Positions 21,101-44,611 of a DNA stretch of 64,000 bases are shown piece after piece; position 1 is the stretch's first letter; each line of letters starts with the position of its first letter. The notes under the pieces were generated by a model, which was not told the origin of the DNA, did no database searches, and was given only the letters and a program-made list of their open reading frames with translations. Source of the DNA: Ceratotherium simum simum (lineage: Eukaryota > Chordata > Mammalia > Perissodactyla > Rhinocerotidae); NCBI RefSeq assembly GCF_000283155.1, contig NW_004454179.1, positions 11,759,858-11,823,857 of the forward strand. Direction: 5' to 3'. The position numbers and the translations under genes are program-made.

Positions 21101-23002
21101 ATGAAGTTCTTAGCACAGAGCCTGGCATGTTGTTAGTGTTCAATCAATGCAAACTCTGATTCTGATTGTTAAAATGCAGATAATTGTGCAAGCTGTGTCG
21201 GTGTCCCCTGACAAGGCTGCACCCCTTCTCCCCAGGCATCTCGTATGTCGCTCCCCATCTCAACAACCTCTACTTCCTGCCCCTGTGCCGGCGCTGGGGG
21301 GTCTACGCCGTGGTGCGGGGGCTCTTCCTGCTCAAGCTGAGCCTGAGCCTGCTCATGCTGTTGGCTGGCCCCGATCGCCCTGGCCTGCTCTGCCTCTTCA
21401 TTGCCAGGTAGGCCCTGCCCTCTCTCACCCTCACACCTCTGTCCCACCCCTTCATTCTTGCCCGCTCTCTCTCTGCTCACAGCAACCGTGTCTTCACTGA
21501 GGGCACCTGTAAGCTGTTGACCTTGGTGGTCACTGACCTGGTGGACGAGGACCTGGTGCTGAACCACCGCAAGCAGGCAGCCTCGGCGCTTCTCTTTGGC
21601 ATGGTGGCCCTGGTGACCAAGCCAGGCCAGACCTTCGCCCCACTTCTGGGCACCTGGCTGCTGTGCTTCTACACAGGTGAGGGCACAGGGGCTGGCATGG
21701 GGCTCTCAAGGCTCAGGGGGCACGGCTTACGTGGCGCACCAGCTGATAAGCCTGGGCTCTAGGTCCAGTGAAAGAGAGTGAATGGCAATTGGCCGACAGA
21801 GGCTGGGCCTGGGCTGCTCCAGGCTGCCACCCCTTCTTTGCCTCTCCCCATGAGGATAGAGGAACTGGGTCTCAGGTTCTTTGGTTCTTTCAATACTTCC
21901 TTTGTTCATTCAACAAATATATCTAGAATATCTTCCCTGCCAGGCGCTGCTCTAGGTGCCTCTAGGGAGGTAACAATGAATAAGACAGACAAGGTCTTTG
22001 CCATCATGGAGCTCAAATTCTAGTCGGGGGAGGGGCAGGGTTGGCAATAAACAGCCAAACAAGAAAATAGTAGATAGTGGTAAGTGCCATGGAAAAAATA
22101 GACCGTGTGACTGAGAAGCTACTTAGTGTGGTCTGGGAAGGTCTCTCCAAGGAGGTGACACCAGGATGTGAACTGAATGGCAAGGATTTGGTCTAGAAAG
22201 ATCTCAGTGAATCCTAGACAAAGGGAGAGGCAAGTGCAAAGGCCTGAGGTATCAGGAGTGGTTAGGAGAGGAGGCCTCTGTAGATCAGGGCAGGGTTTGG
22301 ATTTTTCTCTGTGCAAAGAGAAGCTATTGGGAGGGTTTTACACAGGGGAGTGACATAGTCTGATTTACATTTTTTAAAGTTTGCTCTGACTGCCCTATGG
22401 AGACTGGATTGCAGGGAGGCTGTAGCAGAGGCAGTGGAGGCTTGGAGCAGGTGGTACCAAGGGTTAGGAAGAAGTGTTTGGGTTTGGGTGTATTTTGAAG
22501 TTGGGGGGAGGTGAAGGATTGGCTGTTGGGAAGGGTGAAGTTGACTGAGGAATCTAGGAAGACTTTGAGGTCTTGGGTGGATGGTGGTGCCATTCACCAA
22601 GAAGGAAGAACAGGGAGAAGCAAGTTTGGGGGAGGAATGAAGAGGTGTAGTTTGGACATGTACATTGATGTTTGAGATGTGGCTCTGTGGACTTGGGAGG
22701 AGACCAGGGCTGACCCTATTCTTCGTGCTCTCACCCTAGGTCATGATCTCTTCCAGCAGCCCCCACTGACCCCTGTGGGGAGTGCCCAGCCCTGGCCAGA
22801 GCCCCCGGCCCCACCTCCGGCACAGGCCCCGACGCTCCGCCAGGGCTGCTTCTACCTGCTGGTGCTGGTGCCCATCACCTGTGCTCTGCTGCAGCTGTTC
22901 ACCTGGTCTCAGTTCACGCTGCATGGGAGACGCCTGCACATGGTCAAAGCCCAGCGCCAGAACCTGTCACAGGCTCAGACCCTGGATGTTAAGACGGTGT
23001 GA
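17969..23002 (+). CDS. MFSD13A: MFSD13A (TMEM180), major facilitator-like membrane protein
   Basis: Eight coding exons join to 1554 bases: 17969-18136, 18590-18672, 19215-19667, 19821-19944, 20586-20682, 21236-21407, 21483-21676, 22740-23002. They encode 517 residues plus TGA, the length I recall for the human protein, and every junction is GT-AG with consistent phase. The product is a multi-pass membrane protein, with hydrophobic stretches in every coding exon, of the MFS_2/GPH-like branch. Residues about 62-76 ([15 protein letters not shown]) resemble the loop 2-3 motif of melibiose-type symporters (D-P-x-x-G-x-x-S-D-R). The C-terminus (about 495-517) is a polar tail. I know of no established substrate. 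The ATG at 17969 has G at -3 and G at +4; an upstream ORF precedes it. Its 3' end faces ACTR1A. Identification is firm; transport function is inferred. Confidence 0.95.
18137..18589 (+). other. MFSD13A intron 2
   Basis: A 453-base GT-AG intron, unique-looking, with a short AT-rich 'catatata' run near 18346-18380. No repeat or gene was recognised. Confidence 0.8.
18590..18672 (+). CDS. MFSD13A: MFSD13A exon 3 (residues 57-84)
   Basis: 83 bases between 'ctgcctacag' and the donor cg|gtttgt. It encodes [20 protein letters not shown] and beyond, including the symporter-like D-P-x-x-G-x-x-S-D-R motif. It ends two bases into Arg84. Confidence 0.93.
18673..19214 (+). other. MFSD13A intron 3
   Basis: A 542-base intron of unique-looking sequence. 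No repeat or RNA gene was recognised. Confidence 0.8.
19215..19667 (+). CDS. MFSD13A: MFSD13A exon 4 (residues 84-235)
   Basis: The largest coding exon (453 bases). It encodes several hydrophobic helices ([29 protein letters not shown]) and the polar [18 protein letters not shown] segment. It ends two bases into Ser235 at gcag|gtgagt. Confidence 0.94.
19821..19944 (+). CDS. MFSD13A: MFSD13A exon 5 (residues 235-276)
   Basis: 124 bases. A mostly soluble linker ([19 protein letters not shown]) leads into the helix [12 protein letters not shown]. It ends in phase 0 at cag|gtatgg. Confidence 0.93.
19945..20585 (+). other. MFSD13A intron 5
   Basis: Contains a MIR fragment (about 20090-20225) and an AT-rich stretch with 'caataaaaataaaaaac' near 20353. 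No coding sequence was seen. Confidence 0.7.
20090..20225 (+). repeat. MIR fragment
   Basis: 'gaagacctggattctagcac', 'tctgtgtgatcttaggcag' and 'gtctcagtctctccgggcag' follow forward MIR order. Confidence 0.5.
20586..20682 (+). CDS. MFSD13A: MFSD13A exon 6 (residues 277-309)
   Basis: 97 bases starting [19 protein letters not shown] and ending one base into Gly309 at ttgg|gtgagt. It encodes the conserved [11 protein letters not shown] segment leading into the second half of the transporter fold. Confidence 0.93.
20683..21235 (+). other. MFSD13A intron 6
   Basis: Its right half is a MIR (about 20940-21150). The rest is unique-looking. Confidence 0.7.
20940..21150 (+). repeat. MIR SINE
   Basis: 'ttattcactgtgtggccttg', 'ggcctccatttctcatctgt', 'aaagtagggataataatagt', 'agcacagagcctggcatgtt' is forward MIR. 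Confidence 0.7.
21236..21407 (+). CDS. MFSD13A: MFSD13A exon 7 (residues 309-366)
   Basis: 172 bases encoding [20 protein letters not shown] and two further helices ([24 protein letters not shown]). It ends two bases into Ser366 at gccag|gtaggc. Only 75 bases of intron follow. Confidence 0.93.
21483..21676 (+). CDS. MFSD13A: MFSD13A exon 8 (residues 366-431)
   Basis: 194 bases. It contains the polar segment [39 protein letters not shown] and a helix ending [11 protein letters not shown]. It ends one base into Gly431 at acag|gtgagg. Confidence 0.93.
21677..22739 (+). other. MFSD13A intron 8
   Basis: A 1.06 kb intron largely occupied by an old interspersed repeat (about 21890-22640). No exon was seen. 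Confidence 0.65.
21890..22640. repeat. Old interspersed repeat, family unnamed
   Basis: 'gttcattcaacaaatatatc', 'catcatggagctcaaattct', 'gtaagtgccatggaaaaaat', 'ggcaagtgcaaaggcctgag' and 'ttttacacaggggagtgaca' recur together in mammalian genomes as one old repeat. Pieces of it also appear near 52.2 and 62.2 kb. Confidence 0.5.
22740..23002 (+). CDS. MFSD13A: MFSD13A exon 9 (residues 431-517 and stop)
   Basis: 263 bases. A proline-rich loop ([20 protein letters not shown]) precedes the last helix ([18 protein letters not shown]) and a polar tail ending LDVKTV before TGA 23000-23002. Confidence 0.93.
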
Positions 23003-23572
23003 GAGGTGTGGCAACGCCACCCTGCTGAGGACACTGCCTGCAGCCCTGGGCAGGAGCTGCTTTTGCCAGCCCAGCGTCCTGCTCCTCTGCCTTGTTGGTG
23101 TGCTGCCTCGATGACAGATGGCAGAGTGGGAGCTCCTGGGACTGAGCCAGGAGCGTCACTGAGGTCTAAGTTCCTGCTTGGCTGTCTGGCCCAGCTTGGG
23201 CAAGGGCTGGGCCGTATGTGCTCAGGAACCTGCTTCTTCCTATGGGGCAGGAAGAAGAGGCCCAAGAAGGGGTGGGGCTGCCCTGTGGTCACATGGGGTA
23301 GCTGTGGGGTGTGGAGGCTTATCCCACTACATGGCTGGGGCTAGCCCTCTGTGGGTTCAGGAACCATTTCCACCTAGTCAGGGGAAGCTGACTATAAGTC
23401 CCGCCCACCCCCTTCTGCCACCCTTCCAGTGGTTTCTCTCAGAGTTCTCTGCTTCAGTTGTGCCTGAAGTAGCATGCCCCACTGCTGCAGGGCTCCCCCA
23501 CCCCGACCTGGCCTCTGAAAGAGGTTCATCTCATCACAGACTGATTAAAGTCAGTCATTTCTATTCCCATTC
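23003..23572 (+). other. MFSD13A: MFSD13A 3' UTR
   Basis: About 570 bases from the stop to just past the ATTAAA at 23544-23549. No repeat was recognised. The end point is inferred from the signal and the GT-rich sequence that follows. Confidence 0.7.
23544..23549 (+). terminator. MFSD13A: Poly(A) signal of MFSD13A (ATTAAA)
   Basis: ATTAAA in 'gactgattaaagtcag', followed within about 40 bases by the GT-rich 'tctgtgctgtgtgtggaag', the usual arrangement of a cleavage site. Confidence 0.7.
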
Positions 23573-23837
23573 CTGAGGTCTGTGCTGTGTGTGGAAGTGG
23601 TGGGTTGGTGGTGGGCTGGGGAACAGGATTCTTCACTTAATAGGAAAAGCACCCTGAGAGCATTTTTCCAAAGATGAGTGGGGGCCACCCGCATGAGATT
23701 CACTGAGGTAGCAGGGAGCGCATGCAGACCTGTAGCTGTGTGGACGCTTGGTAGCAAAAACCTGGGCCGCAGCCCCAGTGCATTTCCCATGTACCACCAC
23801 TGGATGTGGTGGGCAAGGAAGAGCAGCCGCTTCTAGG

Positions 23838-24012
23838 CCAGAGGTCCTCAACCTTGGAGTCACTGGGGAGCTTTCAAAATGGCTGATGTCTGAGTCCTGT
23901 TCCCCAAGATTCTGATTTCTTAGGTCTGGGGTACGGCCTTGGCACTGGGGTTTTGGAAAGCTCTGTGGGGACTTTACCCTGCAGCTGGGACTGAGAACTT
24001 CTGCTCTAGGAT
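23838..24012. mobile_element. MER5-type DNA transposon remnant
   Basis: 'ggtcctcaaccttggagtca', 'tgagtcctgttccccaagat' and 'tctgatttcttaggtctggg' fit the MER5 pattern; it ends near 'gagaacttctgctctag'. Confidence 0.6.
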
Positions 24013-24013
24013 G

Positions 24014-24215
24014 CGTTTCTCAGCCTTGGCACTGAGACATTTGGAGCCAGATGGTTCTTTGTTGTGGGTATTTAGCAGCATCCCTGGCCTCTGCATACTG
24101 GATGCCAGTAGCATCTCCCCCCAAGTTGTGACAATCAAACGTCTCCAGACATTGCCAAATGTGTCCTGGCAGGCAAAATTGACCTTGTTTGGGAACCACT
24201 GCTCTAGGCCAGTGG
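24014..24215 (-). mobile_element. MER20-type DNA transposon remnant
   Basis: 'tctcagccttggcactgaga', 'tttagcagcatccctggcct', 'ctggatgccagtagcatctc', 'aagttgtgacaatcaaacgt', 'ctccagacattgccaaatgt' and a right end 'gggaaccactgctcta' form a nearly complete small hAT element. Confidence 0.75.
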
Positions 24216-24227
24216 TTTTTTTGGGGT

Positions 24228-24425
24228 CTGCATAATGGCTAAAAATGTAGGCTCTAGGGCTATATTGCCTGGGTTCAAATTCTAGCTAATAAAGGGCAGA
24301 GCTTTGGGAAATGACATAATCTTTCTGTGGCTCTATTTCCTTATCTGTAAAGTGGATAATAAAAATACACTTCATAGGGTTGTTGGGAGGCTCAAATAGG
24401 TTAACATTTGTAAAGTGCCTGGCAA
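24228..24425 (+). repeat. MIR SINE
   Basis: 'gtaggctctagggctatatt', 'gcctgggttcaaattctagc', 'tatttccttatctgtaaagt', 'ggttaacatttgtaaagtgc' is forward MIR. Confidence 0.7.
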
Positions 24426-24726
24426 TCCCCCCCCGCCCCATATGGGTTTAAAATGGAGAACTGACTAATCACAATATCGGAACTACGTTTTAATAAGCTC
24501 TCAAGCTTCTTAGCCACATGGAAGTTTTAAGAGCCTCTAACTTCAGGGATGTCAAGAGTGGCTCCCCTCATTTGGGGTGGAATCTCACCCATGGGCTTGA
24601 GTGTGTGCACAGGCCTGGGACCCTCAGTACCTGAACCTGGGCTTTGGGGTGAACACCATCTTTTTGGCGTCCACATGACAGGCTGGGACTTAGGCTAAGG
24701 TCTGACTAAGTCTGGCTGGTGCAACA

Positions 24727-24741
24727 GTGCCCTCTAGAGGA
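24727..24741 (-). promoter_or_regulatory. CTCF-like motif beyond the ACTR1A 3' end
   Basis: gtgccctctagagga matches 13 of the 15 core positions of the reverse-complemented CTCF motif. Binding is unproven. Confidence 0.35.
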
Positions 24742-24846
24742 CAGACCAGGTCCAGCCACTGCCTCAGATTCACGGCTCACAGCTCCCTCTTCCCACCCAG
24801 CACTGTGTACAGACAGAGGACCTGCTGATGTGTCTATTGGAACGAC

Positions 24847-24852
24847 TTTATT
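24847..24852 (-). terminator. ACTR1A: Poly(A) signal of ACTR1A (AATAAA)
   Basis: Plus-strand tttatt reads AATAAA on the minus strand, in 'cttaaataaagtcg'. It gives a 3' UTR of about 1.7 kb, plausible for this gene. Confidence 0.7.
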
Positions 24853-26410
24853 TAAGTAGACGGGGCCCCACCAGGCAACGTGGTTTGTGCGAGGCTGTGC
24901 AAGGGACAGGCTTGGGCTAAGAGAAGGGAGGTGAGCTGGTTAAGCACACTGCAGTCCGCGGGTCGCCACATAGCTTTCACACACACCTGCTGCTGCGGCC
25001 CACACCTGGCAGGGCCTTTGGTCGTTGTACGGCATGGGGGAGAATACTGCCTGGACTCTGGAACTGGGGCAGGTCTTGGTGTTACAGATGAGGGTGCCAG
25101 CGAAGATTTGCTAGCCCCAGCTTTGCACCATCTGGGCTGAGGAGCCTTTGGACCACTGCTAGGCGAGCCCAGTCCAGGGTAGGCACCTGGCCCCACTGGA
25201 CCAGAGGAGATGAGCCTGAGCCCATCAGCTCCTGGCACTCTGGTTTTGCCCCCCTCCCTCCCTAACCAAACAAGTTCAAAGTCAAGAATGGCACAGGTCA
25301 GCCCAGAGGGGGCCTTTTAGCCTCTACAATCTAGCCCCCTGGGTCAGCTAGAGTGGGAAAAGGCAACTTGGTTAATTGCGGCTCTTTCTCCAGTCCTAAG
25401 GGGGCTGGATCCCCAATACCCATCTTTTGCTAGGGGCCTCTGCCAAAGAGTGATTCTACCTCCTGTTTCAGAAAATCCAACCAGCAACCAGCCTGTTGAT
25501 TCCAGGCAGTGAGCAAGTAGAAGAGGGAGAAAGAAAGAGGCTGTGGGAGTGCCTTTGAATGTAGCCTCCGATCCCAAATGGTCCTGAGGCCTATGGATAC
25601 TGTCCATTAGCAAGGAGTGGCGGGGCCCTGGATGCTATGCTAAGCTTAGGTGCTGTAAACATTAGTGTGAACATGGTGACCGGTAGGCAGGAGGCGATGA
25701 GCTCCCTCTCTCCAGTCCTCATACTGAACAAACACTTCAATAAATAAAACTGTTTGAAGATGGCATTGCCCAAAGATAGATGAAAGCAAGTAAGAGGGCG
25801 TGGGGCCAACAGGCTTCTCAAACTTTCCTGCGACCCCCTGGATGGGGCTGGGGGTTGGAGCACTGACTCTACCGCCATCAGAAGTAGCACTACTCCTGCC
25901 CTTCTCAAATGCCCTGTGTTGTCCTGGTCCCCAGGTGAAGTGGAGGGCATCCTGCCTTCTCCCGACTCTGGAGTCTTAGTAACTCCTGGAGTGCTTTTCC
26001 AGCCTCCCAAACCCAAACTGCAACAAAACCAGACAGAACTCAACCCCGGCCCCAGTCCTTAGTCCATGATCAAGAAGCATTGAGAACAGAATGATGAGCA
26101 AGGGAGGAAGCAGCTGCCTTGGGCCTCAGGGCACCCTGAGGGTGCAGTGGGGGTGGGGCTAGCCCAGCCTAGGATGGGCAGCAGCAAGGTCTCTTGGGGG
26201 TTGGGTTTCCCTCCCTCTCTGTCTTTCTATGGTAGTAAACATAGTCCCACACAACCAAAGGCCCAGCTGACGGAGTGGGGCTCTCTGCCGGCGCTCTTCC
26301 CTGTCAGGGGCCAGTTAGTGGTCAACCCCAGGCCTCAGGCCATCGCCATCGTGGGTAGTTCATCGTCCTTTCTGGGCCCTGGGCTCCCTGGGCCACACGG
26401 CACTCGCGTA

Positions 26411-26450
26411 TGTACACACACTCGTACCCACACACACACTCATACACACA
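26411..26450. repeat. (CA)n-type microsatellite in the ACTR1A 3' UTR
   Basis: Interrupted CA repeats ('tacacacactcg', 'cccacacacacactcata') in the presumed 3' UTR. They read as UG repeats in the transcript. Confidence 0.75.
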
Positions 26451-26537
26451 GGCAGTTCCTCGCAAACACTCCGACTCAAGAAAGCGAGTTTTAAAGTGGA
26501 GTTAACTTCAGAGAGAGGTGAAGATGACGTCTCAACA

Positions 26538-42170
<15,633 letters not shown>

Positions 42171-42236
42171 GGCAGAGGAATCTTTCCTTCCGAGGAAGGA
42201 ACTGCGAGCCGGGTCCGCTGCTAACGCCACTGACAC

Positions 42237-42246
42237 GCATGCGCAG
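42237..42246. promoter_or_regulatory. NRF1-like palindrome at the ACTR1A start
   Basis: cgcatgcgca matches the NRF1 core (YGCGCAYGCGCR) over the central bases, about 70 bases upstream of the ACTR1A ATG. Confidence 0.5.
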
Positions 42247-42298
42247 TCTAGCCGCTGGTAGAGGGCGGCAGGGAGCGGCCCGACCTCGCCTCCGAAGA

Positions 42299-42316
42299 AC
42301 TACAACCCCAGCATGC
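42299..42316 (+). promoter_or_regulatory. ZNF143/THAP11-type motif (first of a pair)
   Basis: actacaaccccagcatgc is close to the Staf/ZNF143 site (ACTACAATTCCCAGAATGC type). It lies about 130 bases upstream of the ACTR1A ATG. Confidence 0.65.
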
Positions 42317-42398
42317 CTTGCACCAGGGTTAGCGAGCCAGGCAACTTCGGAGCCCCGCCTGCTTTAAGAGACGGGGCGTCGCGTTTATGACGCACAGT

Positions 42399-42417
42399 AC
42401 CCTGGGCTTTGTAGTCT
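42399..42417 (-). promoter_or_regulatory. ZNF143/THAP11-type motif (second of a pair)
   Basis: The reverse complement reads agactacaaagcccagggt, carrying the ACTACAA...CCCAG core. It points opposite to the first site, about 100 bases away. Confidence 0.6.
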
Positions 42418-43574
42418 CCATTGATAATAGACACGGATGCCGATTGATGGGAGTATTGCTTGCTTGGATCTGTAATCCGCTTGAAGGGATTAGCAGTGCA
42501 TGCTGAAATATGTAAAGTTGTATGAAAGTAGTCTTCTTGAGTACGTGTCTGTAGTTCGGTTTGGATTGGTCAGTAATTCGTGCATATTTGGATTTTACAG
42601 ATCACTCCTGCCACTCCCCACCACTTCCCCTGGACGATATAAGATTGCCATGTTTTTATTTGGGTCTATAAGACATTAATAAAAATCTATCGCCATCACA
42701 CTCGACTAAAGGAAATTTTAATACACACACACGGGAAAGGACATATTCCCAGAACAAAAGAAAATAATTTAAATTGCATAAAATTTGCTTTTTAGAAAAA
42801 ACGGTACATTTTTGTTGCTTTTCGCGTTTTTCCTGGGTAGGTGTGAACTTTGCAACAGGCTAACATTGGTCCGAAGACTGGCATTTGAAGCTACTGGTAT
42901 AGATGATTTTTTGGCTATTAAAACATCGTTCATCTAATAACTTCAGAAAATGCTCTATCTCTTTAATTTTCATGGGGAGCTAGAATTTACATTGATGAGC
43001 GAGAAAATGGAGGTGAAGAGAGGTTATGTGTCACTGCTTTCAAATGAGCCCAGTGCATTCTTCTCTAGATTATTTCCTCCCCGCCTTCAAGCTGCAGGGA
43101 TCTTTTAGTCAATAGTACTGGTAAGCAGGACTCCCTTCTATCCCTTTCTCTTGGAATTTCCAGATCATTGAGTGGAAGACATTACTATATGAAAAGTTAT
43201 TGTAAACAGGAAAGTAATTCCCAACTCAGTGCCTTCGGAATTAACTTTTTTTCCAGTTACAGAGAGCCAAGGTAATGGGGAAGGGCAGGCCACAGTAGAT
43301 AATGATGTTCCTCAAAGTAATCTGCAGACATCTGCCTAAAACAGAAGAAAAAAGAGATTGTCATCTTCACTAAAAGCATTTTTTAAATAATTACCAAGTC
43401 TTTTTAATCGATCCTAGTTTACCTAACTCTTGTTACTTTCTGACAGAATTCCAAAATAGGTATTTCAAAATATGACCCCTGAATTTGGCGGTGTTAGTGT
43501 CAGTCGATATAGTCAATGGACATTCAAAGACGGTAGGTAACATTCAGATTTGTTATCTATTAAAACTAATGCCA

Positions 43575-43885
43575 GGGGCTGGCCCCGTGGCTTAGCGGTT
43601 AAGTGTGCGTGCTCCGCTACTGGCGGCCCCGGTTGGGATCCCGGGCGCACACGGACGCACCGCTTCTCCGGCCATGCTGAGGCCGCGTCCCACATACAGC
43701 AACTAGAAGGATGTGCAACTATGACATACAACTATCTACTGGGGCTTTGGGGGGGAAAAAAAAAGCGGAGGATTGGCAATAGATGTTAGCTCAGAGCCGG
43801 TATTCCTCAGCAAAAAGAGAAGGATTAGCATGGATGTTAGCTCAGGGCTGATCTTCCTCACACACACAAAAAAATAATAATAAAA
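43575..43885 (+). repeat. ERE SINE, copy 13 (composite)
   Basis: ERE1-type head and body followed by the ERE2-type dimeric tail, as in copy 12. The A-box-like 'tggcttagcgg' is intact; the B-box region is ggttgggatcc. The perfect 14-bp duplication taaaactaatgcca is at 43561-43574 and 43886-43899. Confidence 0.94.
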
Positions 43886-44241
43886 TAAAACTAATGCCAC
43901 ACGGACGAATGAATCAATCTATTGTCAGATTTATATTTAAATCCTTGTTAGCAGCGTGTCAGCAAAACAGTGAGAAGCCTTTCGTCGGTGCACTTTCCAC
44001 GGCTTTCGTGAGACCCTAGCACCTCAGAAGCATGCCACAACATCTCTATTTAAGTCTAGGTTCCTCCTAACACTAGGGGGAGGCCAAGAGCCTTGGGACA
44101 CCCCAAACGCAGGAAGAGGGAGGCGGGACCTATGGTCAAGTCACGCCTTCCCTACCTGTGACTGGCACAGACACTAGCCAATGGATGCTGGGATAGGGCG
44201 CGCCGGCGCCCCGCCCCCTTGAGCGCCCCGCGGCCGCCGAG

Positions 44242-44257
44242 GCACCCTCTGGCGGTC
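44242..44257 (-). promoter_or_regulatory. CTCF-like motif at the SUFU start
   Basis: gcaccctctggcggtc aligns with the reverse-complemented CTCF core (SYGCCMYCTNGYGGY) with one mismatch. Binding is unproven. Confidence 0.5.
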
Positions 44258-44429
44258 TCTGCGGCGGCGACTGCCAGGGCGGACGGTGCGCCGTGCGCAG
44301 GCGCGAAGCCTACACCTCGCTGCAGCCCCCGTCCCCTCGGGGAGTCGCACCCACGGAGTCCGCCGCTGGCGCGTCAGTGCTCTCGCCTCGTCCGCCTTCC
44401 CTGGCTTCCCCAGCGCCCTACACGCCCCG

Positions 44430-44611
44430 ATGGCGGAGCTGCGGCCTAGTGGCGCCCCCGGCCCCACCGCGCCCCCGGCCCCTGGCCCTACTGCCCCCCC
44501 GGCCTTCGCCTCGCTCTTCCCCCCGGGACTGCACGCCATCTACGGAGAGTGCCGCCGCCTTTACCCTGACCAGCCAAACCCGCTCCAGGTTACCGCTATC
44601 GTCAAGTACTG
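44430..44611 (+). CDS. SUFU: SUFU exon 1 (residues 1-61, coding part)
   Basis: Starts at ATG 44430 and ends two bases into Trp61 at tactg|gtatgc. The N-terminal 25 residues are Pro/Ala-rich and probably disordered; the SUFU domain follows. Confidence 0.97.

Larger units (their letters stand above)
23573..24829. other. Intergenic gap between convergent MFSD13A and ACTR1A
   Basis: About 1.26 kb separates the two 3' ends. It holds a MER5-type element (23838-24012), a MER20-type element (24014-24215), a MIR (24228-24425) and a CTCF-like motif (24727-24741). No gene was seen. Confidence 0.7.
24830..26537 (-). other. ACTR1A: ACTR1A 3' UTR
   Basis: About 1.7 kb from the stop codon to the AATAAA. 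It contains a (CA)n-like tract near 26411-26450 on the plus strand. I recognised no repeat element or RNA gene in it, which fits a conserved UTR. The length is inferred from the signal. Confidence 0.65.
42318..44150. other. Divergent intergenic segment between ACTR1A and SUFU
   Basis: Outside the promoter motifs it holds one composite ERE (43575-43885). 42430-43560 and 43900-44100 are unremarkable, AT-rich sequence in which I see nothing to annotate. Confidence 0.65.

Noticed and set aside
23178..23576. A 132-codon plus-strand ORF in the MFSD13A 3' UTR
   Set aside because: It follows the true stop codon in another frame, lacks any recognisable domain, and overlaps ordinary UTR with the poly(A) signal.
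44286..44429. In-frame extension upstream of the SUFU ATG
   Set aside because: The frame is open for 48 codons but contains no ATG, only a weak-context GTG at 44286. It is CpG-rich leader sequence, so openness is expected by chance.
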